Shown here one piece after another: positions 42,601-48,707 of a stretch of DNA of 48,707 nucleotides. Positions within the stretch are counted from its first letter, which is position 1, and each line of letters begins with the position of its first letter. The notes under the pieces are model-generated. The model had not been told where the DNA came from. It made no database searches and worked only from the letters and a program-made list of their open reading frames with translations. The stretch comes from CAZJDV01 sp964544865 (GTDB lineage: Bacteria > Chloroflexota > Dehalococcoidia > Lucifugimonadales > CAJWER01), in NCBI GenBank assembly GCA_964544865.1, contig CAZJDV010000010.1, forward strand, positions 1 to 48,707, given 5' to 3'. Made by a program: the position numbers and the translations under genes.

Positions 42601-43003
42601 TGTGGACTGCCGGCCCCTGCGGGGGCTGGGGATCGACGACATGCCGGCGGAGCTTGCCGACCTGATGGCCGACAGGCTTGAGCAGGCGCGTGCAGCGACC
42701 GGAGAGCAGCGTTACGACGTGATCGAGAAGGTGTCGTTCTTGCAAACCGCGGACGAGCTCTGGCGGGACCACCTGGTATACCTCGACGAGCTCATGGTCG
42801 GCACGATGCTGTGCTCGCCGGGGCATCGCACGGCGGTGGCGGAGTACCATTTTTGTTGCCTCGACGCGTACCGGCGCTACGAGCGAGAAGTGATCGACCG
42901 GTTCTTGCCGAGGTTGCTCAGAGTCGACACGGCAGAAGACGCCGCGACCTCCATCGCATCGGAGGGCGGCCTGGTGGAGGACCTACACGAGATACTGGTC
43001 TAG
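39644..43003 (+). CDS. Divergent SecA-type ATPase with two large insertions
   Basis: A 1119-residue relative of the preprotein translocase motor SecA. Core motifs in order: Walker A MSAGEGKTIAAAFPAVMHA (about 219-237), IVDEADQVLIDESSTPLII (about 325), GRARPDSRYQHGLQAALEAK, SSIAGMTGTALGSEDEFRNI, TVATNMAGRGTDIVLE and IDRQLRGRGGRQAGFGSSRF. In SecA the Walker A lies near residue 100; here about 110 extra residues follow VDEAVARRLGAWG. A second insertion of about 90 residues separates GRGTDIVLE from GLAVIATEMNDSGRID. The C-terminal zinc-binding tail is missing. This fits an accessory SecA2-type motor for a restricted set of substrates. TTG at 39644 is favoured (GGGAG upstream); ATG at 39662 is the alternative. 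Confidence 0.85.
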   Translation: MEYRQEMDALPPAGRQESILRETSRRFRGLLSRAADDLLVNDIRQQDFARYTDEELRRALARARESAGPANADETLRAVFGIVDEAVARRLGAWGLFDPGFDHPSLQYYRDMARRVVGRGPYRSHLRFYTDETFLDSPAFKTSYQALLDEMDLDREGRAIVGAMVYVEEKSKVEYAANILLPAELYGAVAAKDTERVLAFKATNEQHLAGLLLHRGDVVEMSAGEGKTIAAAFPAVMHAVSGRSVHIITANDYLALRDAELLAPVYESLGLTVRAVQGHMSDAERRDAYRAGIVYGTVRELGFDYLRDNLKYSRHEMVQGRLEVAIVDEADQVLIDESSTPLIISGGARGGARSVHKIRTAVEEMASLQSDAISTVEEDLRRPGMPACERRSLLAKLLLAAPRDDLLGRTLARDGGLLQQVRSEAIAAADGEEPHVSLLEDLYYHVDPDYDVVTLTDRGRELLEMRLGPVFDTTALETEIERAEADTMVPLDRRRRSADGLRRRLSRQQGRSNQLHQSLRAHLLLRKDEDYVISGGDIVLVDPITGRARPDSRYQHGLQAALEAKEGVAVRTESEVLAQISVQGYVRQYSSIAGMTGTALGSEDEFRNIYGIRVTAVPPTHGSRRVDLPTRLYGSRRDKLDAVLDQVRLCHRVGRPVLVGTVTVEQSEEISALLSLHGIEHRVLNAVTNADEAQIVRAAGRSGAVTVATNMAGRGTDIVLESGLDTGIVQRFVELVEELLTEGGGQIAIKCGSAEEADMLEGTLVSRDRPLNIAIERKDVVIVASFSNELRRESADIDDHANIVPQTGKVKMGPRPLSLEFGLGLAVIATEMNDSGRIDRQLRGRGGRQAGFGSSRFILSREDKGLALQSHAAESRDRPPDSSGRAFKESRANQRRLDRIQSRMELEDETGRAAMADYHRVLEEQTLNHYRARLAIIDSGSFHVACVEFIRQAAHRIVTRYYPPASSWDYANRFDGMAEEAWLDYGVDCRPLRGLGIDDMPAELADLMADRLEQARAATGEQRYDVIEKVSFLQTADELWRDHLVYLDELMVGTMLCSPGHRTAVAEYHFCCLDAYRRYEREVIDRFLPRLLRVDTAEDAATSIASEGGLVEDLHEILV

Positions 43004-43064
43004 CGCCGGTGCAGGATTAGACGCGGAGCGGTGACGCCGACAGGAAGTGCTAGGAGGATTCGAA

Positions 43065-43886
43065 ATGACAACGAAACTGGGCAAGGTCGGGATGAGGACA
43101 TTCGCCGGCGCGCTGCTCGCGGGCCCGATGATCGCGGCCTGCAGCTCGGGCCCCACCTACGATCAGTGGGCGGCGACCGACGGCGCCGCGGGCCGCATCA
43201 ACCTGGATGAGGTGCAGGCCGGGTTCAAGAAAGCCAGGAGCACGACAGACTTCGAGCGCCGCGTCAACGAGATATACGAGGGCGACGGCATGGTCCTGAT
43301 CCGGGCGCGGCAGGACACCGACGCGCTTGTGCTCGAGGGTTGGGAGGACCTGAACAAGAACTTCGAGATCGACGACACGACGGACGACAAGCTCTTCGAG
43401 ATAGTGGAGAGGTCCGACAAGCAGCATGAGTTGAGGGGATACGGGGGCAACTCCTACTACAACCGGGGTTTCGGCGCGGGCGACTTCCTCTTTACCTATA
43501 TGATCTTGTCGTCCATCGGTCCGCGGGGTTACGGCTACACCACGTCACATGTCTACGCCCGCGGCACGCTGACCAACTACCGCAACGGCTACCGGGGCTC
43601 CAGCCGCTACCAGACCCAGGTCTCCAGGAACTCCCGGTATTTCTCCAACAAGGGAGGGTTCTCAGATTCCAAGTACAACGCGTCGAAGAACAACCTTAGC
43701 ACGGCGCGGACCTCCTACCGTTCGACCCAGAATACCAGCGGGGCGTTCAAGACCAGCAGCACCGGGGTCCGCAGTAGCTGGGGCGCGTCGAGCCGCGGGG
43801 GCGGGTCGCGGAGCGGAAGTCGCGGAGGCGGATTCCGCGGTTTCGGCGGCGGCCAGGTCATCGTCGGGCCCACCAGGGGCTCGTAG
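43065..43886 (+). CDS. Lipoprotein with Ser/Arg/Gly-rich C-terminus
   Basis: A 273-residue protein from ATG at 43065 with AGGAGG seven bases before it. The signal sequence ends in the lipobox-like MIAAC (Cys about residue 26). Residues about 30-130 form a folded part (INLDEVQAGFKKARSTTDFE, IYEGDGMVLIRARQDTD). After LFTYMILSSIGPRGYGYTTS the sequence is low complexity: Tyr/Ser/Arg/Gly with SRGGGSRSGSRGGGFRGFGG near the end. Similar small lipoproteins occur next to DUF350 and DUF4178 genes, both of which are encoded nearby. It starts 61 bases after the SecA-like gene and could be a substrate of it. No function is established. Confidence 0.65.
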   Translation: MTTKLGKVGMRTFAGALLAGPMIAACSSGPTYDQWAATDGAAGRINLDEVQAGFKKARSTTDFERRVNEIYEGDGMVLIRARQDTDALVLEGWEDLNKNFEIDDTTDDKLFEIVERSDKQHELRGYGGNSYYNRGFGAGDFLFTYMILSSIGPRGYGYTTSHVYARGTLTNYRNGYRGSSRYQTQVSRNSRYFSNKGGFSDSKYNASKNNLSTARTSYRSTQNTSGAFKTSSTGVRSSWGASSRGGGSRSGSRGGGFRGFGGGQVIVGPTRGS

Positions 43887-43935
43887 GAACGTTCGGCTGA
43901 ACGCCCTGCCTCGGTCTTGTTGAGGTTCTGAGTAC

Positions 43936-44967
43936 TTGTCCGGTACACCGAATAATACCGAACAACCGGACGCCGGCCATACGTCCTCACTAGTCCTGCG
44001 CGTGACCCTGGGCGATATGCCCCCGGAGGAGGCGCTCCAGCTTACGCTCTCGTCCAACAGCCCCGCCGTAAACCTCGGCGATGTCCTGGAGCAGGCCTTT
44101 CCCACATCGCTGGAGCGGCTTTCACGCGTGGTCGACGGCCTCGACCTCAAAGAGAACCCGGACGCGAGGGAGATGCATGACGAGCTCATGGCCATGCTGC
44201 GCGAGTGGCGCGCGGGAAAGTGCGAGCTGCGGTTCTACGTGGGGCGGCGCCAGAAGATAGCGCTCAAGGACCATATCGCCGAATATCGCCTCAATCGTCT
44301 CGAACTGGTCGTCGACCAGCGATACACTCCGCTCGAATACGCCGTCGGCAATGGGCCATGGGATCACCAGGAGCAGCTTCTGGACTGGCTCCGGGAACAG
44401 ACGGCTTTGCTAATTCCGGCTCTCGCTGACGCTGAATTCAAGACAGCTTCTCCCCTTCTGGATGCCGCGCGCCGCATAGCTGGGACAGGGCGCCTGGAGG
44501 TGTCGCCGGACACGGGCGCATTTTCGATCACGGAAAGCGGGGAGTTTGCCCTGGCGGCGATGGCGGCCGAGGCGGAGTCGTATTTCAACCGCTACGAAGT
44601 CTTCGCCGACGTGCTGTACGACGACGAAGCTGAATACGTTCAGTTCGGCACGGGCCGTGGGGAGGACGTCAGGGTAGAGGTGTACGAGGCCGAGGCGCTG
44701 GACCCGGTCCGGGTCGTATTCCTGCTGCGGATGCACGACGGCTCTCTCGAAGAGCTGATTCGCGATTGGCCGGACGCCACCGGCGGCGAGGAGTTTTTCG
44801 CTTCGCTGCTGCTGCCCATCGTCGACCACTACACGATAGACTCGGCACATCTGGAGAGCATCATCGAGGCCGGATTCGCCCGCATGGACGAGCAAGAGGA
44901 GACTAGAGAATCGCGGGCCGCACGCAGCATCGCCCTTCGCCGAGCGAACGCGGAGGGTGGCTGTTAG
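43936..44967 (+). CDS. Unrecognised 343-residue protein
   Basis: A soluble, acidic protein with no signal peptide or membrane helix. It has a TTG start at 43936. I do not recognise a family. The N-terminal part (SLVLRVTLGDMPPEEALQLT, then RLSRVVDGLDLKENPDAREM) is followed by a basic/hydrophobic segment CELRFYVGRRQKIALKD. The rest is rich in Glu/Asp and aromatics (EAESYFNRYEVFADVLYDDE, then ALDPVRVVFLLRMHDGSLEE). Codon use matches its neighbours. It follows the lipoprotein after 49 bases on the same strand and converges with the small ATPase gene. Confidence 0.6.
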   Translation: MSGTPNNTEQPDAGHTSSLVLRVTLGDMPPEEALQLTLSSNSPAVNLGDVLEQAFPTSLERLSRVVDGLDLKENPDAREMHDELMAMLREWRAGKCELRFYVGRRQKIALKDHIAEYRLNRLELVVDQRYTPLEYAVGNGPWDHQEQLLDWLREQTALLIPALADAEFKTASPLLDAARRIAGTGRLEVSPDTGAFSITESGEFALAAMAAEAESYFNRYEVFADVLYDDEAEYVQFGTGRGEDVRVEVYEAEALDPVRVVFLLRMHDGSLEELIRDWPDATGGEEFFASLLLPIVDHYTIDSAHLESIIEAGFARMDEQEETRESRAARSIALRRANAEGGC

Positions 44968-45081
44968 GCCGCCCTGCACTGAGGCCTGTGAATCGGTCGG
45001 CGCTCTACCCTCTCGCTTGACGTGACCCGATACCCAGCGTATCCAACATCCTTTGACCGAGAATCTGACCTGATCTCACGT

Positions 45082-45807
45082 TTAACGTGCGAATCCAGCC
45101 ACCATCTCCGCCACGTCGCTGGCCGAACGCCGGTCTGACTCGACCCGGTCCCTGAGAGCCGCTGCTCGGGCGGCCATCTCTCCATGGCCGTATCCGAGCG
45201 TCGCCGGCCACTCCAGCATCTCGAATCGGTCATCGGCCTCGATCCATCTGTGCAGGAGCCGCCCTCGGGCGCGCCCTCCCTCGACACGGTCTATCTCGTG
45301 GAGCTCCGCCACCCGCCGCCAGAAGCCGCTCGTCTCGTCGCCAAGACGGCGAATGTAGATGACGAAGCCTATTTGCGACGCCGCATCGTTGCTCACCTCG
45401 TTATCGACGCAAATCTGTTGGAACACGTCGTCCAGTCCGTCGGCGTGCATCGTGGCGACCAGCGCGTATCCGGCAGACACCGCATCGAACAGGCGGCGGA
45501 CGGTCTCTCCCCAGACATAGTTCTGGAATGGCCCACGGCTGATCTCCGAGATGCGGAGGTAACCGCCTGTCCTTTGTCGCCGGAGTTTGTCCATTTCCGC
45601 CACGTCGCCACTGAGCTCGTGGACGGGCACGCCGGACGCGACCATGTCCATGACCGCGTCGGCGATCGCCGTCTTGCCGGCCAGGCGTGGGACCGCCGCG
45701 CTGATGAACGAGCGCCCCTCGCCCACGAACGCCCACATGGTGGCCGCCATCTCCAGACTGAGGGTCCCATTGCTTATCAGGTCGATGATCGTCGGTGATT
45801 CCGCCAC
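45082..45807 (-). CDS. Minimal VirB11/TadA-type secretion ATPase
   Basis: A 241-residue protein. IIDLISNGTLSLEMAATMWA resembles the stretch just before the ATP site of TadA/CpaF/VirB11 ATPases. AAVPRLAGKTAIADAVMDMV is a Walker A-like loop (P-R-L-A-G-K-T), LRISEIS occupies the Asp-box/Walker B region, and YALVATMHADGLDDVFQQIC matches the His-box (A-T-x-H-A). The N-terminal domain of normal family members (about 150 residues) is missing. It could drive a small secretion or pilus device or be a regulatory relic. It overlaps the next upstream open frame by 31 bases. Assignment is by motif, moderate. Confidence 0.6.
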   Translation of the reverse strand: MAESPTIIDLISNGTLSLEMAATMWAFVGEGRSFISAAVPRLAGKTAIADAVMDMVASGVPVHELSGDVAEMDKLRRQRTGGYLRISEISRGPFQNYVWGETVRRLFDAVSAGYALVATMHADGLDDVFQQICVDNEVSNDAASQIGFVIYIRRLGDETSGFWRRVAELHEIDRVEGGRARGRLLHRWIEADDRFEMLEWPATLGYGHGEMAARAAALRDRVESDRRSASDVAEMVAGFAR

Positions 45808-46052
45808 ATCAGTCCTTCGACAGCCGCGTAGAGTTTCGTATCAGACAATTCCTGTCGCGATGTCTGCCCGCCCAGCACAGCGATGATTGTGATATCACAA
45901 TCATCGGGAATCGCGGTCGCCTCCTGCTGCAACACTCGCCAGACCATGCCAGAATCCTCGAAAGGCGGACTCCACGCTGGATCGAAAAAGGTGGGAGCGC
46001 AGAGCAGATGAAACCGGGCCACCGATTCGACAGCAGGATAGCAGCCACCCAC
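45777..46052 (-). CDS. Small unknown protein between the ATPase and DUF350
   Basis: A 91-residue frame from GTG at 46052 (GGCYPAVESVARFHLLCAPT, then DDCDITIIAVLGGQTSRQEL). It overlaps the start of the ATPase gene by 31 bases. An alternative frame starts with ATG at 46116, just after the DUF350 stop, and reads MVVAEIAEFVGCPRATRYP before turning unlikely, so a frameshift near 46060 may have split one gene of about 110 residues. No family was recognised. Confidence 0.4.
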   Translation of the reverse strand: MGGCYPAVESVARFHLLCAPTFFDPAWSPPFEDSGMVWRVLQQEATAIPDDCDITIIAVLGGQTSRQELSDTKLYAAVEGLMWRNHRRSST

Positions 46053-46119
46053 GGCGCCGGGGGTAGCGCGTCGCCCTTGGACACCCCACGAACTCAGCTA
46101 TTTCTGCGACGACCATGCC

Positions 46120-47043
46120 CTAGATGGCGAAGAGCAGAATCATCGCGGTGCTGATGACTACGCCGCCCTCGATGAACCCCACGCCGAGATTCCTGTCCAC
46201 AGCCAGCTCGTGGGCGATTTTCGTGCCGGGAAGCAGAACGATGTCGACCACCAGGCGGACCACGTAGAGTAGCGCGAAACCTATGATGGCGAATGTGACG
46301 AAGGAGGTGAGGCTCTCGGTCCAGCCGACGAATTCTCCGAAAACGGCCTTGAACGTCACGAGGCCGATGGCGATGAGGTTTCCACCCAGCGCCACGCCGA
46401 CGGCGGTGTTGTTGCCCTCGATTTCCTCGTGGATGCTGAAGGAGGTGGTGAACTCGTAGAACAGGGCGAATAGCACCAGTACGACCATCCCAAGGGCGAA
46501 GAACGCCAGCGACCGCAGGATGCTCTCCACGACGCTGGTGTCAAGTCCGCCCTCGACTCCCGATCCGGCCCCGGCGGTCGCGGCCGCAATAATGAGGGCC
46601 GCCGCGATGTAGATCCCGAACACCACCGAGGCGGAGCCCGCGTTCTGCTTCTCTATGATCTTATCGTCGACTTTGAACTTATAGAGCACCAGCCGGTCCA
46701 CCGCGAAACGCGAGGCGTTGAGCAGGATGATGCCGCCAACCGCGTAGAGGAACACCTCGAGCACGTCCGACCAGAAGTCGCCGGTGAGCTGCCACTGGCC
46801 GTCATGGATCACCGTCAGCGGCTGGTAGAGCACGCCGACGAAGACGATTATCACGCCCAGATAGTAGCCGGTGATGCTCAGTCCGAGGGCCGGGTTATTC
46901 TTCTTTGTGATCTCCTCAACGATGCTGTAGCTTGTGAGCAGGTCCCTGACGAGCTTCGCCAGCACCAGGACGACTATTCCCAGGCCGACGTACACCAGCC
47001 CCCTGGGGAAGAATTCCAGTGTATCTACGAAAACATCGCTCAT
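46120..47043 (-). CDS. Tandem DUF350 membrane protein
   Basis: A 307-residue protein with eight predicted membrane helices, made of repeated DUF350 units. Repeat marks are EEITKKNNPALGLSITGYYL, EEIEGNNTAVGVALGGNLIA and VDRNLGVGFIEGGVVISTA. DUF350 (YjfL-type) proteins are two-helix-per-unit inner-membrane proteins of unknown function that recur beside DUF4178, small lipoproteins, polyamine-synthesis genes and ion channels. Here DUF4178 is the next gene upstream (27 bases), and a potassium channel and a lipoprotein are encoded within 12 kb. Confidence 0.88.
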   Translation of the reverse strand: MSDVFVDTLEFFPRGLVYVGLGIVVLVLAKLVRDLLTSYSIVEEITKKNNPALGLSITGYYLGVIIVFVGVLYQPLTVIHDGQWQLTGDFWSDVLEVFLYAVGGIILLNASRFAVDRLVLYKFKVDDKIIEKQNAGSASVVFGIYIAAALIIAAATAGAGSGVEGGLDTSVVESILRSLAFFALGMVVLVLFALFYEFTTSFSIHEEIEGNNTAVGVALGGNLIAIGLVTFKAVFGEFVGWTESLTSFVTFAIIGFALLYVVRLVVDIVLLPGTKIAHELAVDRNLGVGFIEGGVVISTAMILLFAI

Positions 47044-47070
47044 TGGGTCCTCCAGCCGCCCAAAACGGGC

Positions 47071-47640
47071 CTAGCGCTTGTATGCCGTGACGCTCTCCGG
47101 GGGCACCACTTCGGTGAAGTGGCCCTGGAAAGGCAGGCCTTCCCACTTGTCTATCGAAAGCATCCTGCTGCCGTCCTCCGAGGCGAAGTCCCACAGGTAG
47201 AATCCCTCGCCGTTCCCCTTGTTGTCCGGGTAAAGGAACGCCTCGGCGCTGTTCCTGTAGTAGTACCGGACGCCCTCGATCGTTACGTTGTTGTCGATCG
47301 ACTCCTCATCGTCCATTCGGATCATCTCGTCGTCGTCGATTCCCAGGCTAGATAGACCCTGCGGCCTGCCGTCCAACATGACCGAGGTGAACAGGCCGCC
47401 CTGGTCCGACCAGTACAGCCAGACCTTCTGCTCCCCGTCCACCCCCTCGAGCTCGTACCAGTCGCCGCCGACGCTGCTATAGCGGTTGATCTTCTCGACG
47501 ATAAAGTATGAGTCGTCGTACTCTATCGACACGTCGGAGACGGTGAATACGTCCCCGACGCCGATGTCTTTGATATTGTCGACGAGGGACTCGGAGCTTG
47601 GGGGCTTCTTCTTTTTCTTGCCGAAGAGCGATCCAAACAA
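47071..47640 (-). CDS. DUF4178 protein
   Basis: A 189-residue protein beginning MFGSLFGKKKKKPPSSESLV. The DUF4178 pattern is seen in IKDIGVGDVFTVSDVSIEYD, YELEGVDGEQKVWLYWSDQG and the final YLWDFASEDGSRMLSIDKWE. The family is predicted to be beta-rich and has no proven function. It precedes the DUF350 gene by 27 bases and is the likely first gene of the minus-strand group (DUF4178-DUF350-small protein-ATPase). Confidence 0.85.
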   Translation of the reverse strand: MFGSLFGKKKKKPPSSESLVDNIKDIGVGDVFTVSDVSIEYDDSYFIVEKINRYSSVGGDWYELEGVDGEQKVWLYWSDQGGLFTSVMLDGRPQGLSSLGIDDDEMIRMDDEESIDNNVTIEGVRYYYRNSAEAFLYPDNKGNGEGFYLWDFASEDGSRMLSIDKWEGLPFQGHFTEVVPPESVTAYKR

Positions 47641-47837
47641 TCGTTAGCTCCCGCTAGCCACAGCGCCGATAAATCATATCCAACATGCCCTGAGCGCTCA
47701 GAGAGCGCCCTTCCAGCCACCACCGCTACGTGTGGACCGGCCTACTCGGGCGCACCGATAGCCGACCCGCCAGCGCCATTGTAGACAGGGCCGTCGCCAG
47801 GGTCAACTCGCGGCACGGGTCAAATGAGGCGATCGGA

Positions 47838-48062
47838 TCACTCAAGGGCTTCGGCGCCATCCAGATTGTAGAGGTACTTGTTCCCCCCGCCGACTCCCTC
47901 GGTAATCACGACCTCGTGCACGTACTTTTCGTTCGACTCAACGTGCACGGTCACGCCCGTGGTCTCGACCATGAGGCCGCTAATGCTCTTGAACTTCAAC
48001 CCCGGCTCGATCTCTTCCTGCTCCGAATAGCCCAACACGACCTCCTGACAGTTGCATTTCAT
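47838..48062 (-). CDS. Small CxC-containing protein
   Basis: A 74-residue protein from ATG at 48062 (MKCNCQEVVLGYSEQEEIEP) with a Cys-Asn-Cys pair near the start and a beta-rich remainder (VETTGVTVHVESNEKYVHEV, NKYLYNLDGAEALE). A GTG at 48098 would add 12 residues. The family is not recognised. It lies about 200 bases upstream of DUF4178 on the same strand and may belong to the same group. The balanced composition suggests a real gene. Confidence 0.5.
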   Translation of the reverse strand: MKCNCQEVVLGYSEQEEIEPGLKFKSISGLMVETTGVTVHVESNEKYVHEVVITEGVGGGNKYLYNLDGAEALE

Positions 48063-48257
48063 CTTCGCATAGGTTTGCGGCGCCGGACGGGACGCCACGC
48101 TCAGACACAGATTCTATCAGCCGAAGCGCCAATTGCCCATACCCGCGAGACTCCTCTCGGCGCCGATTCGTGCAGTGAGCCGAGCATCACATTGATATCC
48201 GGACACTCGTTGGGCGGCGTTTGAGGTATGGCCGCCGCATATGCTACGCTTTCTTGC

Positions 48258-48707
48258 ATGAGACGCGAACGTGTAATCGTCGCTATGAGCGGCGGCGTAG
48301 ACTCCTCTGTCGCGGCTCTGCTCCTTCATCAGCAGGGCTACGAGGTCGTCGGCGTCACCATGCGGCTCTGGACNNNNNNNNNNGCAAGCGCTGCTGCTCG
48401 GTCGAGGACGTGGACGACGCTCGCCGGGTCTGCCAGGCCATAGGCGCGCCCCACTACGTGTTGAACTTCGAGCGGGAGTTCCAGGAGCATGTCGTGGACG
48501 TCTTCTGCCGGGAGTACGACCGTGGCCGCACTCCGAACCCATGTCTGCTATGCAACGACAAGATCAAGTTCGACTTCCTGATGCGGCGGGGCATGTTCCT
48601 GGAGGCCGACTACGTGGCAACCGGGCATCACGCGCGCGTCCGCCGCACCGAGGAGGGCCACAAGCTGCTCAAAGGCGCCGACCACCGAAAAGACCAGTCA
48701 TACGTGT
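48258..48707 (+). CDS. mnmA: tRNA-specific 2-thiouridylase MnmA, N-terminal part (gapped, runs off window)
   Basis: MnmA adds sulfur to U34 of Glu, Gln and Lys tRNAs. From ATG at 48258 the frame reads MRRERVIVAMSGGVDSSVAA (PP-loop ATP site) and LLLHQQGYEVVGVTMRLW, then hits ten N. After the gap, in a different frame, it continues KRCCSVEDVDDARRVCQAIG, NFEREFQEHVVDVFCREYDR, then TPNPCLLCNDKIKFDFL with the first catalytic Cys, and ATGHHARVRR and KDQSYV up to the window end. The shift of frame across the gap means the true missing length is not 10 bases. The gene is probably intact in the organism. Confidence 0.93.
48374..48383. other. Assembly gap (10 N)
   Basis: Ten N inside mnmA. The reading frame before and after differs by a non-multiple of three, so 10 is a placeholder and not a measured length. 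Judging from the family, only a few residues (between the PP-loop region and the CCS-x-ED segment) are missing. Confidence 0.97.

Noticed and set aside
1..48707. tRNA, rRNA and CRISPR arrays
   Set aside because: Gaps between genes were read on both strands for T-loop-like and repeat-spacer patterns; none was found. A covariance-model scan would be decisive.

Overview
The window looks like a piece of a high-GC, free-living bacterial genome, most likely Chloroflexota (Dehalococcoidia/SAR202-like). I infer this from gene content: an LL-diaminopimelate aminotransferase, a purine operon carrying two DUF3105 genes, tandem DppB-type permeases, an archaeal-type flagellin (archaellin) gene in an otherwise bacterial chromosome, and frequent TTG/GTG starts. 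There is no rRNA, no recognisable tRNA and no CRISPR array. A run of 10 N at 48374-48383 shows it is a draft, probably metagenomic, assembly.

Layout. 1-1465 (minus): smpB (cut by the window edge) behind a lipoprotein S41 protease. 1466-3553: an accessory islet with a winged-helix plus TIR-like protein, its likely promoter, and a perfect 14-bp inverted repeat. 3554-14257 (minus): hflX, a broken secreted-protein gene, dapL, a decayed MazF toxin with an intact antitoxin, dapF, miaA, tpiA, two near-duplicate ABC permeases and tsaC. 14284-22930 (plus): a purine run guaA-purD-phosphodiesterase-purE-purB-purC-DUF3105-DUF3105-purS, with two related imperfect-palindrome repeats just ahead of purD and purB. 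22934-29354 (minus): a histidine operon hisZ-hisG-(phospholipase C-like)-hisD-hisC-hisB, with a GC-rich palindromic repeat between hisC and hisB. 29580-32025 (plus): a PadR/membrane-protein pair and a DegV protein. 32215-32958 (minus): an archaellin gene interrupted by one TAA.

The most unusual part is 33157-48098. A tightly overlapped plus-strand operon (33157-38566) encodes a transglutaminase-fold protein with a Cys-His-Asp triad, a PaaK-like protein that has lost its ATP loop, an MthK-like potassium channel, an intact PaaK-like adenylating enzyme and a GNAT. After it come a tandem universal stress protein, a 1119-residue divergent SecA with two large insertions, a Ser/Arg/Gly-rich lipoprotein and an unrecognised 343-residue protein. 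Facing these on the minus strand are DUF4178, a tandem DUF350 membrane protein, a small unknown protein and a stripped-down secretion-type ATPase. DUF350 and DUF4178 genes recur near potassium channels and small lipoproteins in other bacteria, so this may be one extended envelope-related locus; its function is not established by the sequence. The window ends inside mnmA, which is split by the N gap.

Three genes (the secreted protein at 5037-6593, mazF at 7939-8251, the archaellin at 32215-32958) are broken by in-frame stops or a frameshift while their reading frames are otherwise well preserved. This means either recent gene decay or consensus errors.
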